Shown: in pieces, positions 25,224 through 33,729 of the stretch
Numbering within the stretch: position 1 is the first letter of the stretch
Layout of the letters: every line of letters starts with the position of its first letter
Assembly (NCBI RefSeq): GCF_002104765.1
Contig: NZ_NCXM01000001.1
Coordinates: 62,001-126,000 of the forward strand
DNA length: 64,000 nucleotides
Reading direction: 5' to 3'
From: Mycolicibacterium vulneris
GTDB lineage: Bacteria; Actinomycetota; Actinomycetes; Mycobacteriales; Mycobacteriaceae
Notes under the pieces: model-generated
Database searches by the model: none
Seen by the model: the letters and a program-made list of their open reading frames with translations, nothing else
What the model was told of the DNA's origin: nothing
Made by a program: the position numbers and the translations under genes

Positions 25224-27068
25224 TCAATGGTAATGGCCTCCTGTCGGGCGTCGGAGAGACTCTGGATCGAATTCATCGGGGAGCCAATAGGTGCCGCGAT
25301 GCTGCGCGGTCATGTTGTCGTGCGCCAATGCATCACCATGACCGGATGCAATATCGGCCATGCTGAACAACGATTCGTTCCCCGGTGTGAAGTAGGAACT
25401 GTGGTCCTTCAGCGGGAACGTCAGGCCTGGGGCTTCGGCTTTGAACCGCGTCGAACCCCAGCCTTCGACGGCGGGGTCGCTACCGAGGCCGATGGTGACG
25501 CCCGTTCCGGGCATGTGCCCTTGGATACCGCCGAGGTGAGTGATCGGGTCAGTGGATGCCGCGCCCACATAGACGTGTCCGCCTTCGGGAAGGTGAAAGT
25601 CACCGGCGTTGTGGGCAAGGTCTGTTCCTGGGCACCCCACGAGCACAACATCGTTGGCGTGCATCCCGGAGCCCGCTGCGGCGTCGGCCACCGTTGTAGA
25701 GCCGTAGGAGTGGCCGATGACGGTTACGTGAGAAGGCGCTCCTTGATGAGTTACGGCCAGACCGTTGACATCTCCGGCGAGCAGGCCTCCTCCGTCTCTC
25801 GCAAGAGTTGTCTGCCCAATCTGGGGATCGATCGCACTGTCGGGGGCGTGATATCCCATCCATACCAGAACCGAATTTGTTTTGTTGGGGTCGGCTCGTT
25901 GAGCTTCGTTGTAGATGTTGCGTCCGTCCGTGTGGGTCAGATAGCCGTCGCGCACGCTGCTGCCAGTGCCCGGTACGAGCACGGTGGTGTTGTCGGCCTT
26001 GTCGGGGTTGCCGATCGCAATGGCCTCTCTGCCACGGCCGTCGAAAGCTTCGGGGTCGTAGGTCTGCAGGAACACGGGGTTTTTGCTGCCGTCGGGATTG
26101 GTGCCGTCTGTGTTGAGTCCGTTCTGCGTCTTGAGCGCGTTGTTGTAGCGGGTGATGGCTGAGGGTGTCAGGCCATATAACTCCGGGTGTTGGGTCACCT
26201 GGTCAACGCCGACATGGGCTCGGCCAGCGGCGTTTTGCACGCGGGTGATGTCGTCGTTCATCACCGCCAGGTTGACCTTGTCCCGGATGTCGGTATCGAT
26301 GCCGTAGAGGTTGCCCAGCTCGGGGGGATGTTGAGCGATTAACTGATCACGTTGTTCCTGGCTAAGCGATTCCCACCACCGCTTGACGTCTTCAGGTTTG
26401 GTGTTCCGCGGCGGTATTTGAATCTGTTCAGGTTTGTCTTGTGCGTCTACGGGCTCAAGGGGCTTGGGGTCATATCCGTCAGCTCTCAAATTTCCGAGGG
26501 AGCTTTGCAGCGTGGTCGAATAGCCATTGCGCGTTGAGTTCAGCTGGCTGAGAGCATCTTTGGTGTCATTAACCGCAGCCGTTTTGAGGGCCCTAATGAT
26601 CGCGTGCAGCTCTTGCTGGCTCTCGGCGTCAGGGTGATCCCGCAGATCCTGCTCCGCCAAGTCAATCATGTGGTCGAGCTGCTCCAACTGGCCTTCTAGC
26701 GCGGCGATCTCTTGGGCTCCGGCCTTCTGCGCGTCGGCCAACGCAGCGGCGATATTCTCCAAGTCAGCGCCGATCTTGGGTAACTGTTCAGACTGCGCGC
26801 CAAGCGATTTGATGGTGCGCTGCACTTCGTCGGAGTTGTTGATCGGGTTGGGGCCGCCGTCCTGGTGGTTCCAGGCGGCGTTGAAGCGTTGCTGCGCCTG
26901 TGAGAATGCGTGGTCGGCCTCGGCGGTGTGGTGTCCGGCACCGTGGAAGGCTTCTGCCAGACGCTCAATCTGGGCCGGGCTGCCAGCTTGAAGAGTCCGG
27001 TTAACCTCCCACGGATCACCGCCAGCCCCTGCAACCAGCTCGGCGATAGTGAGATGCTTTAGCTGCAT
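25224..27068 (-). CDS. DUF1023 alpha/beta-hydrolase with N-terminal helical domain
   Basis: 614 aa. The N-terminal roughly 200 residues are helical and WXG100-like (HAFSQAQQRFNAAWNHQDGG; a coiled stretch at about 100-180). A WWESLSQEQRDQLIAQHPPELGNLYGI block (about 231-257) is characteristic of this family. The catalytic nucleophile lies in GHSYGS at 452-457 (Ser 454), followed by VLVGCPGTDLAHNAGDF and a C-terminal HSSYF(T) segment probably holding the catalytic His. The mycobacterial family has unknown substrates and is sometimes linked to type VII-like N-termini. Full-length. It is followed by the lipoprotein gene. Confidence 0.82.
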   Translation of the reverse strand: MQLKHLTIAELVAGAGGDPWEVNRTLQAGSPAQIERLAEAFHGAGHHTAEADHAFSQAQQRFNAAWNHQDGGPNPINNSDEVQRTIKSLGAQSEQLPKIGADLENIAAALADAQKAGAQEIAALEGQLEQLDHMIDLAEQDLRDHPDAESQQELHAIIRALKTAAVNDTKDALSQLNSTRNGYSTTLQSSLGNLRADGYDPKPLEPVDAQDKPEQIQIPPRNTKPEDVKRWWESLSQEQRDQLIAQHPPELGNLYGIDTDIRDKVNLAVMNDDITRVQNAAGRAHVGVDQVTQHPELYGLTPSAITRYNNALKTQNGLNTDGTNPDGSKNPVFLQTYDPEAFDGRGREAIAIGNPDKADNTTVLVPGTGSSVRDGYLTHTDGRNIYNEAQRADPNKTNSVLVWMGYHAPDSAIDPQIGQTTLARDGGGLLAGDVNGLAVTHQGAPSHVTVIGHSYGSTTVADAAAGSGMHANDVVLVGCPGTDLAHNAGDFHLPEGGHVYVGAASTDPITHLGGIQGHMPGTGVTIGLGSDPAVEGWGSTRFKAEAPGLTFPLKDHSSYFTPGNESLFSMADIASGHGDALAHDNMTAQHRGTYWLPDEFDPESLRRPTGGHYH

Positions 27069-27223
27069 GGCATCCCACTACCGAGCCCCGGTAACTGATC
27101 AGCCACTCCCGTTGCACACCGGTCAGCGTTGCGCATCCCAGAGCACCGCCAGCCTCTCCCGACAGCGTCGCCATCCCCTCCGTGCACGGGAAAAAGGCTA
27201 CCGCCGCGAGCTTGTCGATCAAT

Positions 27224-27631
27224 TCACTTTCGGACTGTGGGCGGCGCGGTGCTCAAGGCGTCTTCGCAGCCAATCGCGGCCATGCGAGACGAGAGCTGCT
27301 TGAGAAGATCCCTAGCCGGGGTCCCGTGGTCACCGGCGTCGCGATAAGCGGCGACAGCAAGCACATGGAAGACGGAGTTCAGCTGATCGAACGAGTACCA
27401 GCGACGGCGATAGCAGCAAGCTGCTATGTCGATGACCATCCTGAACGTCAGATATCGGTATCTGCCCGGTGAACGCAACGGCTGCAAGATGGTGCCATCA
27501 ACCTGTACAAATTCGCCGTGGCGCAGCCGCTGATCGAGCCAGGAGTAGCTCCTCCCGAGCAGGACAGCGGCTTCTCGGACTGAGTATGTCGGCTCCAATC
27601 CGGTGATTTGTGTGATGAGGTTGGTTGACAT
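27224..27631 (-). CDS. HTH-containing protein (DUF7229-like)
   Basis: 135 aa from ATG 27631 with GAGGAGG upstream. Contains TYSVREAAVLLGRSYSWLDQRLRHGEFV (about 14-41), a MerR/AlpA-like winged helix start, then RYLTFRMVIDIAACCYRRRWYSF. Similar proteins occur in mycobacterial islands and phages. It could regulate the neighbouring lipoprotein/hydrolase pair, which lies downstream on the same strand after a 155-bp gap. Confidence 0.6.
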   Translation of the reverse strand: MSTNLITQITGLEPTYSVREAAVLLGRSYSWLDQRLRHGEFVQVDGTILQPLRSPGRYRYLTFRMVIDIAACCYRRRWYSFDQLNSVFHVLAVAAYRDAGDHGTPARDLLKQLSSRMAAIGCEDALSTAPPTVRK

Positions 27632-28195
27632 GATTCGGACCTCCTCCGTGTGTGAGTTGGCAGCCGAAGCTACGCAATACCTACACATTCAGACGGGAGT
27701 AAGCGCGAATTACAGTCTGCGGACAAATAGCGTCAAGCTTGGTACGAACGCCCGGATTTGTTGGGGCGCCCGAGAAATCAGCGACTCAGGGACGGGAGCT
27801 GCGGCTTTGCTCTGGAACTCTGCTTTTCTGCTTGATTAGGTTACCCAAAACCTACGCAAAAAGTAGAACTGAAACGCGACACCGTCAACTGTCGTATTCG
27901 TTCTTCGAGTCCGGCCCCGTGCCCACCTGATTCGGTGTGGTTTCAGGCCATTACGCCGATCTCAGTACTCGACCATGGGCTCGTTCCTCAAGACGGTTGA
28001 ACTCTGGGTGATGACCAATGCGCCGGGAGGTGCCGAGTACTGGTGCCGAGTACTGGCTATCATCCCGACAGGTGCTTGACCGCATGGCCCGACGATCTGG
28101 CGAAAACAACGACACCCGGCGTCACCACACCGGCAGGATGATGGTGGACGCGGCCTCGATCGCACGCGACAAACTCCCCGATGTTGCCATTTAGC
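27632..28195. other. gap with a 13-bp tandem duplication, no firm gene
   Basis: About 560 bp. Contains GTGCCGAGTACTG twice in tandem (28030-28042 and 28043-28055), right before a short frame VLDRMARRSGENNDTRRHHTG ending at the TAG near 28,196. The frame upstream of the duplication (AEYWCRVLAIIPTGA) seems to have been joined to it, so this may be a small gene broken by the duplication. No family recognised. Confidence 0.35.
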
Positions 28196-28450
28196 CTAGT
28201 GGATTTCGTGTCCCGGCTGGATACCCAATTTCTGATCGCAGTCCATGATGAATAGGGTAAGGGGTGGGTCCGCGCCCTGGTTGTGAAGCCACTGGGCCTT
28301 GCTAGTTGAGTAGTAATCTTTCCTGTCTGCGTCTACGCACCGTTGTAGCTTTTGTTCCGGTGAGTTGTACCAGTGCAACCAGAACGCAAAAATGACTACT
28401 GCTACGCCACCGATAACCACAAATAAGCGAACCCGGTTGTTGTTGAGCAC
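28196..28450 (-). CDS. small single-pass membrane or exported protein
   Basis: 84 aa. One hydrophobic N-terminal helix (VRLFVVIGGVAVVIFAFWLHWY, about 7-28) and a polar domain with two cysteines (LQRCVDADRKDYYSTSKAQWLHNQ; FIMDCDQKLG). GC content is noticeably lower than in the chromosome flanks. It resembles small phage or island membrane proteins but no family is recognised. Isolated, with gaps on both sides. Confidence 0.55.
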   Translation of the reverse strand: MLNNNRVRLFVVIGGVAVVIFAFWLHWYNSPEQKLQRCVDADRKDYYSTSKAQWLHNQGADPPLTLFIMDCDQKLGIQPGHEIH

Positions 28451-29062
28451 TTGTTCACCGTTGATTTCTTAAGCCAGTTACACCTTCAAATTTACTTCCG
28501 CCCATATCTCGTACCTGCTGTTCTGCCGCAAGGGTTTCCATCAGTTGCGGCGGTGTCTATACCGGACTTCATCCAGCGAGGCTAGATCCGTCAACTCTAC
28601 GAAAATTCAGCAGCGGCCAGACCAACGCGATTCGGCCGATCTCTCTCGCCCAGACAAACCCTAATCTCCGCACCAAGGAAGAATCAAAATACCAATGCAT
28701 GCATATTCGCATCTCGCTCGCTCTCTGAGTCGTGCGGCAAGGTCGACCGTAGCCGTTGTCTCCGAGACTTTTGGCCCAAAGTCACCTTGGCCAGCTCGGC
28801 TTAGTGGTGGATGAACGCGCGCGCTATCCCACCTCCCCGCTTGGGAGTGGGCGCGAGCTTGCCGTGGGCAGCCTGATAGCCGAACGAGGCGCTCCGGCGT
28901 TGAGGCATCCACCCACCCCGGTGAGCAGCGACATCAGTGACGGTGTACTTGGGCAGCCGGTTGGGAACGCCGTTGTTGATCTCAGCACCTCCGATAGAGA
29001 AGATGCTTTTGGAGTGAGCAAGTCGCCCGGCCAGATTAAATGGAACTCGCTACGCTTCATCC
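28451..29062. other. gap upstream of the membrane/receiver-like gene
   Basis: About 610 bp. A + frame from 28756 runs into the next gene in another frame, with passages such as LVVDERARYPTSPLGSGRELAVGSLIAERG, but it has no clear start signal and its codon use is unconvincing. Probably regulatory DNA plus decayed sequence. Confidence 0.35.
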
Positions 29063-30274
29063 GTGGCGGAATCCCGGGATTCGGAGCTGTCTGGCTACAC
29101 CTCTTCGAGCAGCGCTATAGAGCGTGCTCAACAAGCGATAAATGAGCTTGAGGAGGTTAGACAGGGGCACCATCGGCTCGGTCCACTTTCCTGGTTTGCG
29201 GTCGGCACCGTAATCGTGCTTGCCCTAGTCGGTGTTGTTATTCACACCTTCTGCGAGGAGCGAGCACCGCAGATTGACTCGACTTCGGTCGCGCTACTGG
29301 CCGTCGCGTTGATCGCTCCGTTTGTGCCCAACCTGAAGGCATTGGAAGTTGGGGGCGCTAAGGCAGAGTGGCGAGAGTCAGCGCAGGCGGGGCTGAAGGA
29401 TATCGTCGCCGGCTTCAAGTCGCAGCAAGAAGCGATCCAAAAACTGTATGACGACGTTGGATCTACGATCGCCTCGGGTGCACAGCCGGAGCTTAAGCAG
29501 GAGCAAATCGATGCCAGCGCGGGAGTTCTGCCGGTCCATGGCGACACCGGGCGTCCGCCTAAGCCACTGCGCCGTGTTTTGTGGTTCGACGAATGCCCCA
29601 GAAGCAGCGAAAACGAGGTAACGAGTTTACGGAAGTTTCTGCGCGTCGTCGTCGCCACGTCGCGAGAGCAGGCAATTGCATTCATCTCGCGGGGAGAGGT
29701 CGACGCAGTCATCATCAACGAAATGCGAGGAGATCCCGATGTTTCTGCGCCACCGCCGGGTCTCGCGGCGTTTGTCGGGGGTGACGGGATTCTCGCAGCG
29801 CCGCGTTTGCCCCTATTCCTCTACATATCCGAATCACTGGCGGGAGCATATGGCGCGCAGATTGACCGGGCCACGGTGACGGTAGTGGCGTCCTTTAGCG
29901 AACTCGTTCGGGGGCTCAGGCTGCTCGAAGGTGCAGCCCTTGAGCAGTTCGCACTTACGGTCGCTGCCGGGATCGGTGCCCGCTCTGAGCCGCAGCCGGA
30001 TCGCAGGGTCGACTTGGTTATCGAGCTCGAGGGTGGCGAGCGTGTCGGCATTGAAGTCGCGTCGTGGTTGAAGAGGCCTCAGATGGCGGCTTTCGTCGGG
30101 CCGGTGGGCAGGTTAGCCGACGGGCTTACAGCGAACCGTTTCGCTCGCGGCATATTGCTGGCCCAGCCTGATTTGATCGATGAACGCAGACGACAGTGGG
30201 CCTCCGAGCACCGGGTCAAGGTCATAGGTCCAGATGAACTGCGCGATGCGCTCTTAGGCATCAACGACCGCTAG
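29063..30274 (+). CDS. membrane protein with receiver-like and possible nuclease-like domains
   Basis: 403 aa with a GTG start. Two membrane helices at about 41-63 and 74-92. Residues 168-290 read RRVLWFDECPRSSENEVTSLRKFLRVVVATSREQAIAFISRGEVDAVIINEM, a receiver-like fold seen in bacterial conflict proteins (VLWVDD..EN.E). The C-terminal 315-400 (RRVDLVIELEGGERVGIEVASWLKR ... LLAQPDLIDERRR ... VKVIGP) resembles a PD-(D/E)xK nuclease core, although the usual ExK lysine is not obvious (GIEVAS). It converges on the ClpC-KAP fusion gene across 127 bp. KAP NTPases often accompany membrane-bound effectors, so the pair may work together. Confidence 0.6.
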   Translation: MAESRDSELSGYTSSSSAIERAQQAINELEEVRQGHHRLGPLSWFAVGTVIVLALVGVVIHTFCEERAPQIDSTSVALLAVALIAPFVPNLKALEVGGAKAEWRESAQAGLKDIVAGFKSQQEAIQKLYDDVGSTIASGAQPELKQEQIDASAGVLPVHGDTGRPPKPLRRVLWFDECPRSSENEVTSLRKFLRVVVATSREQAIAFISRGEVDAVIINEMRGDPDVSAPPPGLAAFVGGDGILAAPRLPLFLYISESLAGAYGAQIDRATVTVVASFSELVRGLRLLEGAALEQFALTVAAGIGARSEPQPDRRVDLVIELEGGERVGIEVASWLKRPQMAAFVGPVGRLADGLTANRFARGILLAQPDLIDERRRQWASEHRVKVIGPDELRDALLGINDR

Positions 30275-30401
30275 CGAGACTGGCATTTCCGGCGCGACGA
30301 CAGCCATCAAATCAGCTGATCGTCTCGAAAACGACGACATATGAGAGTCTCGAATATCGGTCTCGAGACGCCAGCACTTCGACTTGCGGATTGGCCGCTT
30401 C

Positions 30402-33400
30402 TCAGGAGCCATGTACCTCCGTGTCAGCGAGAGGCGTTGTGAGAGGCTTGTCATCTGTCGCGCCCGACTCGAGATCAGTCGCCGGAGCAATCGTTTCAGT
30501 GCCGAGCGGACTGCTACGTAGGTGTCTGCGAAGTGCCCGGCTGCCCGATCCGCGAATACGCTTCAGTAACGCAACGAGCACCTTATTGGCAGCCAGGTCT
30601 GGGTCAACGCCCAACGACTTTGCGAGGCCATCGATTCTTATGCCTTCGCCTACCGGGAGTGAAGCGGGATTCGGCACCGGAAGGTCTGTCTTCCGAAATG
30701 TCCGTCGTACCACCCCCCACCACCGATCTTCGCTGGACGGCGGGTTTGAAGCTTTGGCCTGAATGATGGCGTAGTCCACAAAGTCCCAAATGGGGTCTTC
30801 CCCGGAATTCTCGTCGATTAGGACCGAATAGAGCGATGGATAGAGCTGTTGGAGAAGGATTGCGGTGATGAGTAGGGTGCTGTTTAAGGGTGCATCGCGC
30901 CATGCGGCGTCAAGGTGGTGTTCTAAGACAAAGCTATTTATGATTCGCTTGATCCGCCGAGGATTTCGTTCTGTCGCTTCGGCAAGTATGTCGACGACAG
31001 TTTCATCGAGCAGCTGCGAAATACCGGACTGTTCGCCGTAGACCTTGATGAGCTCATTGACTTTTTTGCTGTTGGGCACTGGCACTCGGTATGAAACTTG
31101 GACGATTTTTTCTAGGTATGTCCGACCTTCCCCGATGGCACCTCGGGCCCGACCGGCGGCGCTCCGCGCGATCACCGAAAGGTCGCAGGCGATGACGAAA
31201 ATAAGTCCGGGTGCATCGAGGTAGACCTTTACCGCTTCGCACACGCGGACAACGACCTCGTCTGTGCAGCGGTCAAGGTCGTCAATGAATACGACAAGTG
31301 TTCGGCGGTTAGAGCGTTTACCGCCTTGCTTGATCCAGTCGGAAAGCATTCCGTGGAGGTCTTCGCGAAGTTTATTGCGCGCCTGTGCATCGACGTGAAG
31401 CCCGGCCCACATGTCGTCTACTAGCCGCGTCAACCCGAGAAACCTTGCAGCGATCGCGAAGCTAACCCGCGCCAGACTGACCACACCGCGTCGCTTTGCT
31501 ATTTTGCGTGCCCATCGCCGCACAATATTTGGGTCCAGTTCTAGAACCACCGATTTGATCAGGCCCTCAAGCGCATCCCCGCCTTCAGCCGTCCAAGCGT
31601 TGAACTTGAGCTTGACGACCCCCTCATGCCTAGCTGGAAGTTTGTCGCCGATCTGTTCTAACAGGCTGCTTTTACCCACACCCCATCCGCCGTCGATTGC
31701 CATGACAAATGGTGCTGCATAGCGCGATACCTGAATGATGTCCGCGATCTTTTTGGCGAGATCTGCGGTGCACAGCACGTCGCCGCCGCTGCCGACAGGC
31801 ATGTCGTTCAACATGCGGTACTCATGCCCGGTGTCCGTAGTTATTTCCGGCAATACTTCCGGGTGAGTGGCGCCTGGTAGCGAAGTGAAGAGCTCGTCTG
31901 CGGCGATATCGGTCATCTCGGCGATGACATCGACAATAAGGTCGTCATCTACTTCGGCAACGAAATCGAACTCCTCGGCATACCTTTTCCGCTCGGCTAC
32001 CAGCTGCTTCTCCCGGTCCCGCATACTGGCCGCCTTCTCGAAGTCCTGGGCATCGATCGCCGCTTCCTTCTCTTGACGGGCCTCGTAGATCTTCTCGTCG
32101 AACTCACGGAGGCCTGGGGGCCTAATCTGCCAGATCAGCATCCGGGCGCCCGCCTCATCGATTAGGTCGATCGCCTTGCTCGGCAAGAAGCGGTCGTTGA
32201 TGTAGTGGTCCGCCAGGGTGGCGGCGGCCACACATGCCCCATCGGTGAATGACACTTGGTGGTGGGCCTCGTATCGGTCCCGCAGGTCCTTGAGGATCTC
32301 GATGGTCTGGCGCACGGTCGGTTCACCCACCGGGACCGGTTGGAAGCGCCGTTCAAGGGCAGCATCCTTTTCGATGTAATTGCGGTATTCGCCGGGAGTG
32401 GTTGCACCAATGATCTGCAGCTCGCCGCGCGCGAGCTTGGGCTCAAGGATCGACGCAGCATGAATCGCATCCTTGGCGCCCCTGGCGCCCATCAGCGCGT
32501 GCAGCTCGTCGATGAACAGGATGATGTCGTCGCGCGTGCCGACCTCGTTGAATACCCTCTTAAGGCGCTCCTCAAAGTGCTTGCTGTCGCTGTCTATCTC
32601 TAACGAGCGTGGGTCCAGGCTGTAGAGCTGCTTGCCCTTCAGCGTCTCGGGAACCTGGCCGTGCACGATGGCCTGTGCCAGAGCTTCGATGACAGCGGTC
32701 TTGCCGACACCCGGCTCGCCAATCAGAACGGGATTGTTTTTGGTGCGCAAGCTCAGCAGCACCTGCATCACTCGCTCGATTTCCTTCTGGCGGCCGATGA
32801 TTGGGTGAAGCTTGCCTTCCATCGCGGCGGCCGTCAGGTTGCGTCCGAACTGGTCGAGAACCAACGAGTTGGGCGGGCTGCCGGATTCGTCGCCGCGACC
32901 ACCGGTTCCGGCTTCGGCTGCCTCGTTGCCCTGGTAACCCGACAGCAGCTGGATCACCTGCTGGCGCACTCGGGTCAGCTCGGCGCCGAGCTTGACCAGT
33001 ACCTGGGCGGCCACGCCCTCGCCCTCACGAATCAGGCCCAGCAAAACGTGCTCGGTGCCGATATAGCTGTGGCCGAGCTGCAGCGCCTCGCGCAAGCTCA
33101 GCTCGAGCACCTTCTTGGCGCGCGGTGTGAACGGGATGCGCCCCGACGGCGCCTCCTCGTCCTCGCCGACCATCTCCTCAAGCCCGTCGACGATTTCCTC
33201 GCCCTCTCCAACGACATGCTCAGGCTGGTCGACGATTTCCTCGCCCTCGCCGATGATCTCCTCGACCTGACTGCGGACGTCCTCGAGCGAGATCCCGAGC
33301 GACTCCAGCGATTTCGCTCCGACGCCCTCGTCTTCGTGAATCAAACCCAACAGGATGTGCTCCGTGCCGATGTGGTCGTGGTTGAGCGCTCGCGCTTCTT

Positions 33401-33452
33401 CGTGGGCGAAGAGCACAACTCGTCGCGCAGCATCGTTGAATCGCTCGAACAT
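30402..33452 (-). CDS. ClpC1-like N-domain and D1 AAA+ ring fused to a KAP-family P-loop NTPase
   Basis: 1016 aa from ATG 33452 (MFERFNDAARRVV, the ClpC start); the frame is open to 33650 but the added part is not ClpC-like. Order: two Clp_N repeats (1-68 and 105-175) split by an acidic insert (68-103); D1 AAA+ with Walker A GEPGVGKT (245-252), Walker B ILFIDE (311-316) and arginine-finger segment ALERRF (365-370); a UVR-type middle helix with DFEKAASMRDREK (470-482). Instead of the ClpC D2 ring there is a KAP NTPase with Walker A GGWGVGKSS (588-596) and the KAP signature FIDDLDRC (722-729). The D1 pore loop expected as GSRYRGDFEE reads DSDSKHFEE. The KAP half is lower in GC. No ClpP-docking loop remains. 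Confidence 0.85.
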   Translation of the reverse strand: MFERFNDAARRVVLFAHEEARALNHDHIGTEHILLGLIHEDEGVGAKSLESLGISLEDVRSQVEEIIGEGEEIVDQPEHVVGEGEEIVDGLEEMVGEDEEAPSGRIPFTPRAKKVLELSLREALQLGHSYIGTEHVLLGLIREGEGVAAQVLVKLGAELTRVRQQVIQLLSGYQGNEAAEAGTGGRGDESGSPPNSLVLDQFGRNLTAAAMEGKLHPIIGRQKEIERVMQVLLSLRTKNNPVLIGEPGVGKTAVIEALAQAIVHGQVPETLKGKQLYSLDPRSLEIDSDSKHFEERLKRVFNEVGTRDDIILFIDELHALMGARGAKDAIHAASILEPKLARGELQIIGATTPGEYRNYIEKDAALERRFQPVPVGEPTVRQTIEILKDLRDRYEAHHQVSFTDGACVAAATLADHYINDRFLPSKAIDLIDEAGARMLIWQIRPPGLREFDEKIYEARQEKEAAIDAQDFEKAASMRDREKQLVAERKRYAEEFDFVAEVDDDLIVDVIAEMTDIAADELFTSLPGATHPEVLPEITTDTGHEYRMLNDMPVGSGGDVLCTADLAKKIADIIQVSRYAAPFVMAIDGGWGVGKSSLLEQIGDKLPARHEGVVKLKFNAWTAEGGDALEGLIKSVVLELDPNIVRRWARKIAKRRGVVSLARVSFAIAARFLGLTRLVDDMWAGLHVDAQARNKLREDLHGMLSDWIKQGGKRSNRRTLVVFIDDLDRCTDEVVVRVCEAVKVYLDAPGLIFVIACDLSVIARSAAGRARGAIGEGRTYLEKIVQVSYRVPVPNSKKVNELIKVYGEQSGISQLLDETVVDILAEATERNPRRIKRIINSFVLEHHLDAAWRDAPLNSTLLITAILLQQLYPSLYSVLIDENSGEDPIWDFVDYAIIQAKASNPPSSEDRWWGVVRRTFRKTDLPVPNPASLPVGEGIRIDGLAKSLGVDPDLAANKVLVALLKRIRGSGSRALRRHLRSSPLGTETIAPATDLESGATDDKPLTTPLADTEVHGS

Positions 33453-33729
33453 GTCGAAACAATGACACATAATTTCGGCTGCGGGGACAAATCTTCTGAT
33501 GCCATTGGTCGGCAACCATTGCAGACCACCCCGATCAGAAAGGGCCAAGTTGAGGTAGGTCCCTCCCGGTGAATTACCAACGGTCCGGGACACGAGGCTG
33601 TCTTGAAAATGACCACTTATGCGACACGCCACAACCAGCCTGTGAGACAAGCGATTCGCCCGGTCGGCGTGTCTCAGAAGTTTGTCTCAGGATGAACCTC
33701 TCACCCGCATTGTCCGAGAATTTACGTAG

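Noticed and set aside
25227..26162. 311-codon + frame opposite the DUF1023 hydrolase
   Set aside because: Antisense to an intact hydrolase; no start signal.
28756..29145. 129-codon frame overlapping the start of the membrane/receiver-like gene
   Set aside because: No ribosome site, weak codon bias and overlap with a better gene; kept only as a note in the gap entry.
32661..33572. 303-codon + frame opposite the ClpC part of the fusion
   Set aside because: Leucine/aspartate-rich antisense of the Clp_N and AAA region.
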